Source: DATJPR01 sp035506295
GTDB lineage: Bacteria > Bacteroidota > Ignavibacteria > UBA10030 > UBA6906
Assembly (NCBI GenBank): GCA_035506295.1
Contig: DATJPR010000071.1
Span: 1 to 10,946, forward strand
Length of the DNA: 10,946 bases
Reading direction: 5' to 3'
In this document: in pieces, positions 1 through 7,360 of the stretch
Position numbering within the stretch: position 1 is the first letter of the stretch
Layout of the letters: each line of letters begins with the position of its first letter
The notes under the pieces: model-generated
What the model was told of the DNA's origin: nothing
The model's database searches: none
Seen by the model: the letters and a program-made list of their open reading frames with translations, nothing else
Position numbers and translations under genes: made by a program

Positions 1-631
1 TGTCGGGCGACCACCAGAATGCTCGATAGTGACTGGAGCGTCCGAGGATCTCCTCATAGTATACCCACGACGCCCAACCGTTGTAGACCACATCAGAGCC
101 GTCGTTCGTCAGTCGGGTTTCCTTCCCGGAAGAGCAGAGGATCGTGAAGAGATTATTGTCCCTGGTGAATGCGACGTACTTGCCGTCGGGAGAAATCGTG
201 GGGTTCTTTTCTTCCGCCGGGGTCTTCGTGAGCTGGCGGAAGCTGCGCGCCTTCGTGTCGAGAAGAAAGATATCTCCCCCCTTCTCATAGACGAGAACGC
301 TGAAGTCTTCCGTCGCGGACGCCGGCGCGTTCAGGTTGATCGTTGAATCGGCGATCGACTTGAATTCCGAGAGATCGTGATACGGCGTTTCCTTGCCCGT
401 CTTGACGTCGACCGAGACAGCTCCTTCGCCCCGCCCTTTTGCCACGAGGTAGTGTGCATCGTCCGCCCAACCGACAATGATGGGGACGGGCTTGAGCACC
501 CGTGGTTCTCCGTTGCGGTAGATCTGCTCGTAGGTGAGAGGCTTCTTCTCCTGGGCACCGGCAAATTCGGCCAGTGCGAGGAGAAGGAGGAAGACGATAG
601 GAATACGAAAGCGAGAACGCGGCAAGCGCAT
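1..631 (-). CDS. Dipeptidyl peptidase IV-type serine exopeptidase (S9B), N-terminal part, truncated by window edge
   Basis: Reading leftwards from the ATG at 629-631, 210 codons stay open to the window edge, so the C-terminus with the catalytic hydrolase domain lies outside. Residues 1-26 form a signal peptide (basic start, hydrophobic stretch at about 11-22, likely cleavage after AGA before QEKK), so the enzyme is exported. The rest matches the start of the DPP-IV beta-propeller: a WSPDG-like blade motif (SPDGKYVAFTRDNNL, about residues 147-161), then WASWVYYEEILGR at 186-198 and AFWWSPD at 204-210. In family S9B the paired glutamates of this motif (E193, E194 here, matching human DPP4 E205/E206) bind the free N-terminus of the substrate peptide. 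Family members cleave X-Pro or X-Ala dipeptides from peptides. No convincing ribosome site is visible; a promoter lies about 50 bases upstream. Family assignment is firm; the exact specificity cannot be judged without the C-terminus. Confidence 0.9.
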   Translation of the reverse strand, partial: MRLPRSRFRIPIVFLLLLALAEFAGAQEKKPLTYEQIYRNGEPRVLKPVPIIVGWADDAHYLVAKGRGEGAVSVDVKTGKETPYHDLSEFKSIADSTINLNAPASATEDFSVLVYEKGGDIFLLDTKARSFRQLTKTPAEEKNPTISPDGKYVAFTRDNNLFTILCSSGKETRLTNDGSDVVYNGWASWVYYEEILGRSSHYRAFWWSPD

Positions 632-680
632 GGCAGGCACCGAGGTGGTGAATCGAATGGGATAGGGAAAGGATTGCCTC

Positions 681-709
681 AAAATACCGAAAGACGGGGG
701 GAGAAGCAA
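681..709 (-). promoter_or_regulatory. Sigma70-type promoter of the S9B peptidase gene
   Basis: On the minus strand TTGCTT (704-709) and TATTTT (681-686) are separated by exactly 17 bases. Transcription would start near 674, leaving a leader of about 40 bases before the ATG at 631. The call rests on sequence match and placement only. Confidence 0.45.
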
Positions 710-762
710 TGCACACAAACCGGTGTCTCTCCATCCCCGTGCTTCAAGCGGGGTGTGATATC

Positions 763-774
763 CGGCACGTGCCG
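763..774. promoter_or_regulatory. Perfect 12-base palindrome CGGCACGTGCCG, possible operator
   Basis: CGGCACGTGCCG is a perfect palindrome in the spacer between the divergent peptidase and barrel genes, upstream of both. It could be a dimeric regulator site, but no second copy was noticed in the window and it may be chance. Confidence 0.25.
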
Positions 775-838
775 TTGGAATTTCGGTTTTATGTCTTAAC
801 TTAGTACTGAATTCGATGTAATCACACGGTTCATTGAT

Positions 839-883
839 AAAGCGGTCCCTCGAGTCACCACATCGGGCGAGGGTCCGCTTTTT
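839..883 (+). terminator. Terminator-like hairpin with T-run in the leader of the barrel gene
   Basis: Arms 839-852 and 868-881 pair over 14 positions with one T:T mismatch (846/874), around a 15-base loop. The right arm runs into TTTTT (879-883), the shape of a plus-strand intrinsic terminator. The barrel gene begins only 27 bases later, and no plus-strand gene lies upstream for it to end. It may be an attenuator or the end of a small RNA starting around 780-830. Confidence 0.6.
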
Positions 884-910
884 GCATTTTCAGGACGGGC
901 CAGCGCACAT

Positions 911-1654
911 ATGAAGACGATACCGTATTTGCTTTTGCTGTTCGTGATCCTCATAAGTAGCGTGGGAAATGCTCAGCAGTCAAGTGGCGGAATTCAGAAG
1001 GTCCCCACGATATGTGAGCCGTATATTTCCATGGGGTACTGGAACGCACCGTCACATCTCAACGGGTATCTCGCCGCGGTACTTGACTATTTTGGCGCGA
1101 AGGGAGTGCCGATAACGGCCCAGACGACATTTGCGAAGACCTTCTGCATTGACGGGGGGATTCTCATAAGCAGATTGAACACGGTTCAGGTCGGACTTTC
1201 TCTGAGCTATCGGTACACGCCGGCCTCCGCCGAATACAAGGGAGATATGGGAACCCTAAATATCGACGGGTCGCTGAACGCCGCGGATATTGCGCTTGTC
1301 GTGAGGGCGCGTGTCGCCCGGTTCGGAGATTACCCTCTGTACTTCACCTTTGAACCTGGGGTCAGTTACACGGAGGCCGAGATCATGGAGCATCTCCGAT
1401 CCGCGACAATGTGGCCGAATTACGCAAACCTTCGATGGGGGGCGTATGACTGGGGAGTTCGATTGCGCGCGACGTTGGGGACATCATTCCCTCTTGGCCC
1501 CTTCAACGCCGGAGTGCAGGTCGGCTATCAGGTGAATTTCACGACGGTGACGAACGCCGAGGCGGATCAAGGGTGGGTGATCTCTCACAGCGACGAAACA
1601 GGGCTGGACCAGGACGCGGTGATCTTCCTGGTGCGGGTGGGATATGTATTCTAG
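911..1654 (+). CDS. Small outer-membrane beta-barrel protein, unknown function
   Basis: This 247-residue protein begins with a signal peptide (MKTIPYLLLLFVILISSVGNAQ, cleavage likely after NAQ or NA at about residue 21-22). The mature part alternates polar and hydrophobic residues with frequent glycine and aromatic residues (for example VQVGLSLSYRY, FNAGVQVGYQVNF) and ends in VRVGYVF. A terminal phenylalanine is the usual C-terminal signal for BAM-inserted barrels. The length fits an 8-10-strand OmpW/OmpX-like or porin-family outer-membrane protein; no specific family was recognised. The ATG at 911 is chosen because it starts directly at the signal peptide; an AGGAC at 892-896 is too far for a good ribosome site. 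The gene stands alone: a leader hairpin precedes it and a strong terminator follows it. The barrel call is inference from composition and ends. Confidence 0.75.
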   Translation: MKTIPYLLLLFVILISSVGNAQQSSGGIQKVPTICEPYISMGYWNAPSHLNGYLAAVLDYFGAKGVPITAQTTFAKTFCIDGGILISRLNTVQVGLSLSYRYTPASAEYKGDMGTLNIDGSLNAADIALVVRARVARFGDYPLYFTFEPGVSYTEAEIMEHLRSATMWPNYANLRWGAYDWGVRLRATLGTSFPLGPFNAGVQVGYQVNFTTVTNAEADQGWVISHSDETGLDQDAVIFLVRVGYVF

Positions 1655-1683
1655 TTTGCGGGCATTGTCCCGGGAAAGCGAAT

Positions 1684-1724
1684 CCAATTGTGGACTGTGG
1701 ATCGACAATCCACAATTGGTTTTT
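1684..1724 (+). terminator. Rho-independent terminator after the barrel gene
   Basis: CCAATTGTGGA (1684-1694) and TCCACAATTGG (1709-1719) pair perfectly over 11 bases around a 14-base loop, followed at once by TTTTT (1720-1724). It lies 30 bases after the barrel stop codon. Read on the minus strand, the hairpin also sits just 3' of tRNA-Arg(ACG), though without a good U-run in that direction. Confidence 0.85.
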
Positions 1725-1725
1725 G

Positions 1726-1799
1726 TGCGCCTGGAGGGACTCGAACCCCCAACCGTCTGATCCGTAGTCAGGCACTCTATCCAATTGAGCTACAGGCGC
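1726..1799 (-). tRNA. tRNA-Arg(ACG)
   Basis: The minus strand folds as a full cloverleaf: acceptor arms GCGCCTG (1793-1799) and CAGGCGC (1727-1733), D-arm GCTC...GAGT, anticodon loop CTACGGA giving anticodon ACG, T-arm GGGGGTTCGAGTCCCTC, and discriminator A at 1726. A34 would be edited to inosine by TadA to read CGU, CGC and CGA. The outermost anticodon-stem pair (C27:A43) is mismatched. CCA is not encoded. An excellent promoter lies 18 bases upstream. Confidence 0.96.
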
Positions 1800-1816
1800 G
1801 AAAGAAAGCAGATGAA

Positions 1817-1845
1817 ATAATACCAAAATTCCACAGAATTTGCAA
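1817..1845 (-). promoter_or_regulatory. Extended -10 sigma70 promoter of tRNA-Arg(ACG)
   Basis: On the minus strand TTGCAA (1840-1845) and TATTAT (1817-1822) are 17 bases apart, with TGG directly before the -10 box. Start of transcription would be near 1810, about 10 bases before the mature tRNA 5' end. Confidence 0.75.
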
Positions 1846-1861
1846 CGACGAATCGCCCTCA

Positions 1862-1893
1862 TTTGAAGAGCGCCAGCCGGACTGGTATATTTG
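1862..1893 (+). promoter_or_regulatory. Promoter of the membrane zinc-ribbon-like gene
   Basis: TTGAAG (1863-1868) and TATATT (1886-1891) are 17 bases apart, with TGG before the -10 box. The same bases also fit the Bacteroidetes pattern: TTTG (1862-1865), 20 bases, then TATATTTG (1886-1893, TAnnTTTG). Transcription would begin near 1898, leaving a leader of about 25 bases to the ATG at 1922. It is divergent from the tRNA-Arg promoter, only 16 bases away. Confidence 0.65.
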
Positions 1894-1921
1894 TGGGTGC
1901 CTCTCACCAAATGAGAATGTG

Positions 1922-2467
1922 ATGATCATCACAATCGAACAGTGGATCGAACAGCGTGCTCCTGCGACAATCGTGTTCACCGCTGTCGTGCTTCTCGCCC
2001 TCATCGGCTACGTCGACCATATCGCACCTGCGGAAGTCGCGTTTCTTCTCTTCTACCTCGTCCCCATCTTCCTCATCACCTGGAAGTTCGAAAAACCGTG
2101 GGGATATATCGCAGGCGTTGCGAGCGCAATCGTCTGGGCAACCGGCGAGTATTCCGGCTCCCATGTAAAGGCCTGGGTCGCCGGATGGAATCTGGTGTTC
2201 GAGGTCGGCATCTTCCTCCTCTTTGCCGGCCTCATCGGATCCTTGCACGAACATCTCTTCATTCAAAGAACTCTTAACCGCCGTCTGGAAGAAGCGATGG
2301 CGGAAGTGAAACAGTTGAGCGGCCTTCTCCCGATCTGTGCCTGGTGCAAGAAAATTCGCGACGACAAGGGACAATGGCACCAGATGGAAGAGTACATCCT
2401 GACGCATGCCGACGTCGACTTCACCCACAGCATCTGTCCTGACTGCCGCGAAAAAGCACGCCGGTGA
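1922..2467 (+). CDS. Four-helix membrane protein with C-terminal CxxC...CxxC module (sensor-like, no kinase)
   Basis: This 181-residue protein has hydrophobic segments at about 15-31, 36-53, 60-74 and 86-106. The segment around residues 32-80 resembles membrane input domains found at the front of histidine kinases and cyclases. A helical linker follows (111-131), then LSGLLPICAWCKKIRDD (132-148) and ICPDC (171-175). The four cysteines C139, C142, C172 and C175 probably bind zinc. From general knowledge, this LPICxxCKKIRDD...ICPDC module is common at the C-terminus of PAS or response-regulator proteins in environmental bacteria; its role is not known. No kinase, cyclase or phosphatase domain is present, so this is a stand-alone sensor/adaptor of unknown output. 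The reading frame stays open far upstream through the tRNA, but the ATG at 1922 fits the promoter. It converges on the next gene, with stop codons 6 bases apart. Confidence 0.8.
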   Translation: MIITIEQWIEQRAPATIVFTAVVLLALIGYVDHIAPAEVAFLLFYLVPIFLITWKFEKPWGYIAGVASAIVWATGEYSGSHVKAWVAGWNLVFEVGIFLLFAGLIGSLHEHLFIQRTLNRRLEEAMAEVKQLSGLLPICAWCKKIRDDKGQWHQMEEYILTHADVDFTHSICPDCREKARR

Positions 2468-2473
2468 TCTGGG

Positions 2474-3826
2474 TCAGAAATTAATGCGGATCACGGGCGA
2501 GATCGCGATATAGTCGTCATACTGCCACGCCGGAAGGCCGTCAGCGCGAATGGCCTTGAAATACTTCAACTCGAATCCCACCGTGTTGCTCAGCACCAGC
2601 GATGTCCGGACGACGAAGTACCCGTAGCTCATCACAGGGCTGTAATTCACCTGCGTGGTGATCGTGTACTGCAACAGGCTGCCATCCTGGGAAATCCCCA
2701 CTTCAAGAAACGGGAGAAGGTTGTTCTTCGTCGGCTCCACGCGACGCAGCGGCTCATCTTCCGGCGTGTAGTGAAGCACGTGATGAATGTCGTGCCACGT
2801 CAGGCCCGCCCCGAAATTGAACAGCCCTGCATGCTTCAAGTACGCGGCGAGCGTCAGGTAGTTGCGGACACTGTAGAACGTATCAGGAATGCTCGCGGCG
2901 TAGAGCTTCTTTTCCTGAAGGGCGACGGAGCCTTCCACGACGAACTCGAGGTGTTCCTGATAGCTCTGCGTCATCAGATTGAGTTTTGACCAGGGCGTGA
3001 ACGTCGCCTTCAGATAAAAGCCCGTTCCGGACCCTTCGACCTTGCGTTGCTTGAACGGAGAGTTCGCGGGCTGGGTCTCCCAATTGAGGACCGAAAAATT
3101 GGCCGGCAGCTCCGCGCCAAGAGAAAGACTGTAGTAGGTGTAATCGCGGTCGAGATCAAGGGTCGAGGTGTTGTCGATATACGCAAGACGCAGGCCGGCA
3201 GCGACCGTGCCCTGAAACCAGAAAGGCAGATCGAGATAGTCGTCGCCCATCCGGCCGAAGGCGGAGAGCCGGTAACATCGGGAGCTGTCCGGCAAGGTGG
3301 ACCAGAGCATCATCTCCGGGTTCATGGCGTGGAAGTAGAGGTCGCACGACTCTCCCTGATGCGAATCGAAATGTGTTGTCGGATTGCTTTTCACCTTCTC
3401 GTACGTCGCAGGTCCGAGCAGTGACCTGATGTATGCGTAATCGGAAAGTGACGCAATCGGCGCGCCGTCGATCCCCGATTCAAAGAAGTCCATGCGCTCG
3501 ATTTCGCAATCGTGCGAGCGCTTGCGACATTCGATCCTGAGCATTCCTTCGCCGTTTCTTTCGACCAGGACATCGCGTTCCTTCCGAAGAGTGTTCAGCT
3601 CTCCGTCCCCTTCACCCTGGTAGTTCACCAGCTCGAAGAGGACCTCGCTGATCAACCCCCGATCGCGGATCGTCCACTGTTCCTTGACGAACATGTCGGT
3701 CTTCTTTTCCAAACCCTTGTAGATCGCCAAATAATCGTCGACGGTCAACGTATCAGGGTGTTGCGCCCGGGCAGGCAGAAGGACCGCCCCGATGAGGAGT
3801 GCCGGTATGAGAAGTCGAATTTTCAT
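2474..3826 (-). CDS. Predicted outer-membrane protein, unknown function
   Basis: From the ATG at 3826 the product has 450 residues. The start is chosen because MKIRLLIPALLIGAVLLPARA is a typical signal peptide (cleavage before QHPD); an in-frame ATG at 3847 would add seven residues, and neither has a clear ribosome site. The first half after the signal is mixed, with a helical segment rich in Lys/Glu and two nearby cysteines (RIECRKRSHDCEIE). The second half alternates in the manner of beta-strands (for example YTYYSLSLGAEL, TITTQVNYSPV, YGYFVVRTSLVL) and ends in VIRINF, a plausible barrel-insertion signal. The layout suggests a periplasmic domain followed by a barrel. No family was recognised. 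It follows the upstream four-gene operon on the same strand after 150 bases containing a G-quadruplex motif, so it may be a fifth operon member or separately transcribed. Confidence 0.7.
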   Translation of the reverse strand: MKIRLLIPALLIGAVLLPARAQHPDTLTVDDYLAIYKGLEKKTDMFVKEQWTIRDRGLISEVLFELVNYQGEGDGELNTLRKERDVLVERNGEGMLRIECRKRSHDCEIERMDFFESGIDGAPIASLSDYAYIRSLLGPATYEKVKSNPTTHFDSHQGESCDLYFHAMNPEMMLWSTLPDSSRCYRLSAFGRMGDDYLDLPFWFQGTVAAGLRLAYIDNTSTLDLDRDYTYYSLSLGAELPANFSVLNWETQPANSPFKQRKVEGSGTGFYLKATFTPWSKLNLMTQSYQEHLEFVVEGSVALQEKKLYAASIPDTFYSVRNYLTLAAYLKHAGLFNFGAGLTWHDIHHVLHYTPEDEPLRRVEPTKNNLLPFLEVGISQDGSLLQYTITTQVNYSPVMSYGYFVVRTSLVLSNTVGFELKYFKAIRADGLPAWQYDDYIAISPVIRINF

Positions 3827-3944
3827 GGCAATGTGAGTGTTGTTCATTGAAATTCAGGAATTCAAGTTGACTCAATCCTCGTGGTCAGTGGCCAGTAACA
3901 GGTGTCAATTGTCCGCCGACCGTCGTCCATCGATCTTTTTCTCT

Positions 3945-3976
3945 CCCTCTCCCGCTCTCCCTATCCCCCCATCCCC
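3945..3976 (-). other. G-quadruplex motif directly at the end of the envelope operon
   Basis: On the minus strand five G-runs (GGGG, GGGGGG, GGG, GGG, GGG) are separated by loops of 2-5 bases. The first G-run begins in the TAG stop codon of the preceding gene, so an RNA quadruplex could form right after translation ends. It contains a GGGAGAGCGGGAG copy of the purine repeat found elsewhere in the window. Confidence 0.6.
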
Positions 3977-5520
3977 TACAAGCCGTACCGATAACGCAGG
4001 ATCATCATACTCCCCCGCTCTGCTTCCCAGGGAAGCACCGATCGGCCGAGCGGAGCGGTCACTGCGGAGAACTCAAGCCGGACTTCGTGGCTGCCACTCT
4101 TGAAGACCTTGATCCAGGGGTTGACCGTCAGGCGGTTTTCGAAGAAGCGGAGTCGTGCGCCGAATTCGGTCAGCGGATGGTCCCGTGTCGGATCCTCGCT
4201 CGAATTGTGTGAGTAGTCCAGCCCCAGGAGGACCTGGAAATTCTTCGTCCCCAAACTCTCCGCGGATTCCTCGACGCGACCCAGCGAGTCGTAGGATACA
4301 TCCCATACATCGTGTGACCCGATCCCCATGTCCAGTCTCATCCGGTTGTAGCCCCGACGATCCATTTTCCAGAAGTAGCTGAGATAGCTTTCGAATTGCG
4401 TCGTGGTGAAGAAGGCCTTCTGTCGAGTGCCGTTGTCGTAGGTGATCATGGGGTTCGCAAAGTCCTTCGATCCGCCGCCGTAGTAAAAAGTGATAAACGG
4501 AAGGCGGCCGTCGAAGAACCGGGTGCCGATGGCAAGCTCCATCGCGAACCCGGGCTGGACGTTCATCCGGGGAGGGTCGAGGGAGAAGACCGGGTCTGCG
4601 GTGTAGAGTTTCGTGTGGACGATGAATTTTTCGGTGTTGACCCTGGTCCGGCCAAGGATGCGCATATCGAGAAATCCCGCGCTGTCCAGGTTGCTCCAGT
4701 CACCCTGGAAAAAGACGAGGAGCCGCCCTCCCCACGACACGATCGGCGATTGATAGGCGAGCATGTTGAGGACCCGGTTCCCGAATGACGCCTCGAGCCC
4801 GAACCCCCTGACGCCGAATGACTCCTTCTCGCTGAAGAGCGTGTGAGAGAAACTGATCTGGTAGGGAGAAATGTCGAGCGAGAACTGTTCTCGGGGCGGA
4901 GGACCGAATGGATAGCCGCTGTTGACTTCCGCATACCACCGGTAGTCGTTGTTGCCGGTGGACACCTTCGTCTCGGCTGCCTTCACGCTCGCGTGATCCC
5001 AGAGTGGAAAGCCGGGTCTTGAAGCGATGAGCTGGACGATCTTCCCGTAGGTCGCAGGGTCCGATCTGTTCAAGGCGTGAAAATCTTCCGGTGCAAAGTA
5101 GCTCACATAGGTTTCATTGCTCAGGGTGGAGTCGCCGGATCCATAGCGTGATCGGACAACCTGGCTCACCACTTCGGTCTGTCTGATGAGGAGCGGTCGG
5201 AACGCGGCATGATACTTCTCTGCGAGATAGATCAACGTGTAGCTGTAGTCATGTGAAACCGTTCCCTGCGGGTTGGTGTGACTCTTCTGGAAGACAAAAT
5301 CACTACCGTCCGCCCGCTTCAGGACTCCTGCGGGGGCGATCCGTGCTCCTGTCTTTTGCAGTGTGTCCGTGCTCCAGAGGCACGTATATGCCGGGTCAAG
5401 GACGATCTTGTCCTTGATGTGGGAAAACACCCAGTCGAGCGATTGGGATGATGCTGACAAGGGCAGGCCCAGCAAGCCTGCGACCAGGAGCATCAGTGAC
5501 ACACAGAGAGAATGTCTCAT
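3976..5520 (-). CDS. Large secreted/outer-membrane protein of the envelope operon (fourth gene)
   Basis: This 514-residue protein begins with a signal peptide (hydrophobic core at about 7-20, cleavage likely near SASSQ, residue 26). Residues about 27-190 look like a soluble periplasmic domain. From about 210 onward the sequence is rich in alternating aromatic strands (PYQISFSHTLF, LPFITFYYGGG, FQVLLGLDYSH, VRLEFSAVTA) and ends in MMILRYRYGL, consistent with an outer-membrane barrel, though the last residue is Leu rather than Phe. No family was recognised. Its ATG overlaps the stop of the upstream gene in an ATGA arrangement (5517-5520), with GGAG about 8 bases before the start, indicating translational coupling and joint function. 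It is the last tightly linked gene of the four-gene operon. Confidence 0.75.
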   Translation of the reverse strand: MRHSLCVSLMLLVAGLLGLPLSASSQSLDWVFSHIKDKIVLDPAYTCLWSTDTLQKTGARIAPAGVLKRADGSDFVFQKSHTNPQGTVSHDYSYTLIYLAEKYHAAFRPLLIRQTEVVSQVVRSRYGSGDSTLSNETYVSYFAPEDFHALNRSDPATYGKIVQLIASRPGFPLWDHASVKAAETKVSTGNNDYRWYAEVNSGYPFGPPPREQFSLDISPYQISFSHTLFSEKESFGVRGFGLEASFGNRVLNMLAYQSPIVSWGGRLLVFFQGDWSNLDSAGFLDMRILGRTRVNTEKFIVHTKLYTADPVFSLDPPRMNVQPGFAMELAIGTRFFDGRLPFITFYYGGGSKDFANPMITYDNGTRQKAFFTTTQFESYLSYFWKMDRRGYNRMRLDMGIGSHDVWDVSYDSLGRVEESAESLGTKNFQVLLGLDYSHNSSEDPTRDHPLTEFGARLRFFENRLTVNPWIKVFKSGSHEVRLEFSAVTAPLGRSVLPWEAERGSMMILRYRYGL

Positions 5521-6674
5521 TTCTCGTACTCCGAGGAAAAAACCCTAGCGGTATAGGTCTGCTTGAACTGACGGCTCCACTGGTCTGCGAACTCGATCGA
5601 AACCGCAACGGTGGCCGGGCTCTTCGCAGAGTACGCTCGAAGAAACGCCGGATTGACATTAAGGGTAACGATCTTCCAGTCACCGACGTTCGACCATGTT
5701 GCCGGATTCCCCGGGAGAAGAAACTCCTCGGGCATACTGTGGACGATCTGCCTCGTGGTCCTCGGCCTCACATAGATGGAGCTCGTGCCCACGGGGGTCT
5801 CGAAGATGAAGCGAAACTGTCGGCTTGTCAGCCATCCGGATTGAGGCGATACATCGAGAAGGTTTAGTTTGTCACCGGCCTTTGCCCCTGGCGACCAGAG
5901 GGAAACGCCGGTGGGAGTCGTCGGGATCGCAACATTGAGATGCCACGTTGAAACCTCGATCGAGTCGGCCGCCAGATTGCGATAGCGGAAGGTCTCCCCT
6001 GCGTACAGGCCCTCCACGACATACGCAGTGTCCTGAAGGTCCTCGTCGATGTTCCAGAGAGAATCGATCTGCACCACCGAACCGGGCCCGGCGAGGACCT
6101 GAACGCCGTCAGTCGAGCGGCGCACCCGGTATGCATAGTTGCCATAGTCGAGATGACCGGCCGCAAAATTGAGGATGGCAGACTGCCCGAATACAAACGC
6201 GGACTGCGGAGCCGTCGCGAGCGAGGGCCAGCGCGCCGTAAGGACCCAATATGCGGACGCCTCCTGGAATTCGCCGATTTCATCCGGGCCACGCGCGATG
6301 CGGCGCAAATAGAACTTCCCGGCTTCGCGCAAGGTATCCATGATCTTCATGTTGAAGGCACCGGGATCGCTCACGTATGATTTGTCCCGCTCCCACGTGC
6401 TCGTGCTTACCTGTTCACGAAAGCTCTGATCCCGGAACACCGACGCCTGATAGTGAAGACTGCCGAAGTTCGCGCTCCAGCTCCGCAGTCGGTCCTTGAC
6501 AGCGACGGGAGTCCCGACGATCACATCGACGCTGTCCTGAAACACGGGCCGGTTTTTCTGTGCTCCACCACCCTGAACCAGGAGCACAAGCGCGAGGGCC
6601 ACGCAGGGCACCGTCCGGCGCAGCCCCGGCCCGACGACGACCTGAGACCTGTTCTTACGATTCGTAGTCATCAT
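5517..6674 (-). CDS. Secreted periplasmic protein of the envelope operon (third gene)
   Basis: This 385-residue protein has a long basic amino end (RR at 19-20), a hydrophobic core at about 23-33 and a likely signal cleavage near GGAQ (residues 36-39). The mature protein has no further hydrophobic helix, so it is probably periplasmic. It reads as several beta-rich modules; FYLRR at 121-125 recurs in the protein encoded just upstream. Two adjacent ATG codons (6674 and 6671) are possible starts; GGAG at 6681-6684 lies 6 or 9 bases before them. The gene starts 3 bases after the upstream stop and overlaps the next gene by 4 bases. No family was recognised. A role as a periplasmic link between the inner-membrane pair and the outer-membrane product is inferred from gene order only. 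Confidence 0.75.
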   Translation of the reverse strand: MMTTNRKNRSQVVVGPGLRRTVPCVALALVLLVQGGGAQKNRPVFQDSVDVIVGTPVAVKDRLRSWSANFGSLHYQASVFRDQSFREQVSTSTWERDKSYVSDPGAFNMKIMDTLREAGKFYLRRIARGPDEIGEFQEASAYWVLTARWPSLATAPQSAFVFGQSAILNFAAGHLDYGNYAYRVRRSTDGVQVLAGPGSVVQIDSLWNIDEDLQDTAYVVEGLYAGETFRYRNLAADSIEVSTWHLNVAIPTTPTGVSLWSPGAKAGDKLNLLDVSPQSGWLTSRQFRFIFETPVGTSSIYVRPRTTRQIVHSMPEEFLLPGNPATWSNVGDWKIVTLNVNPAFLRAYSAKSPATVAVSIEFADQWSRQFKQTYTARVFSSEYEK

Positions 6675-6677
6675 GGA

Positions 6678-7316
6678 TTACTCCACATGATGTCGAGTAC
6701 CTGTTGATCGGAAGTTGATGAATTCGGTGTTGCTGGAGACGACCAGTGATTTGCCAAGGCCGGCTTCTTCGCGCAGTTTCGTGAGCAGCATGCTCCTGAG
6801 AGAGTCCGGATAATTCACCGGCGGGCACCTGACCGTTTCGCAGCGGACGAAGACGGTATCGTTGAATGCGGAGGCGCCTTCGTGCGCCTGGCGGCGCAAG
6901 TAGAAGAAGCCGAAAGTCTTCGAGTCCATGAAGACGCTGTCCCGTCCAATCGCTTTTCCCCCCGCACCGCGGGCGACGACAGAAGTGTCCCGCACCGGCG
7001 GCGAGGTCCCCGCAACGCGAATGACGGTGAGCTTCAGGGAGTCCTTCTCTCCCGTCGACCAGAGATTGCTGATTGCCACATAGGCCTTCAACTCCGCCGG
7101 TTGGTTTGCCGCTGTGATGGTGCCCGCCACTGCGGAGGGACTGTGCGCATGCAGAATGAGAGGCCGCGAATACTCGATGGCGAGATTTTGTGCGAGCGTG
7201 TCAAGATCACGTCCTTTGGATGAGGCGTTCTCGACCGCTTCGTCACGCTCCACGATGAACGTGAGGAGTTCGAGGATCATCGCCACATAGAAGAGGAAAT
7301 AGATGCCGATTTTCAT
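6678..7316 (-). CDS. Bitopic inner-membrane protein of the envelope operon (second gene)
   Basis: This 212-residue protein has a single N-terminal hydrophobic helix (about residues 3-22) that begins right after MK and carries a glutamate, E16, in its middle. No cleavage site is evident, so it should stay anchored with residues 23-212 in the periplasm. The periplasmic part contains a charged helical stretch (23-50), beta-rich sequence, FYLRR at 138-142 and two close cysteines (C159, C164) that could form a disulfide. The topology is that of MotB, ExbD, TolR or GldM-type partners, but no peptidoglycan-binding or ExbD domain was seen. The ATG at 7316 is supported by AAGGA at 7326-7330, 9 bases upstream. 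Gaps are 44 bases to the upstream gene and 3 bases to the next. Function unknown. Confidence 0.78.
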   Translation of the reverse strand: MKIGIYFLFYVAMILELLTFIVERDEAVENASSKGRDLDTLAQNLAIEYSRPLILHAHSPSAVAGTITAANQPAELKAYVAISNLWSTGEKDSLKLTVIRVAGTSPPVRDTSVVARGAGGKAIGRDSVFMDSKTFGFFYLRRQAHEGASAFNDTVFVRCETVRCPPVNYPDSLRSMLLTKLREEAGLGKSLVVSSNTEFINFRSTGTRHHVE

Positions 7317-7360
7317 AATCGTCAGTCCTTACTGTGCGAATCGATCCTGCCGGGCACACT

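Noticed and set aside
377..799. Plus-strand frame over the start of the peptidase gene
   Set aside because: It is antisense to the secure S9B peptidase start, signal peptide and promoter.
1688..1921. Upstream extension of the membrane zinc-ribbon-like gene frame
   Set aside because: It would run through the terminator loop and antisense to tRNA-Arg(ACG); a good promoter at 1862-1893 lies inside it, so the ATG at 1922 is the start.
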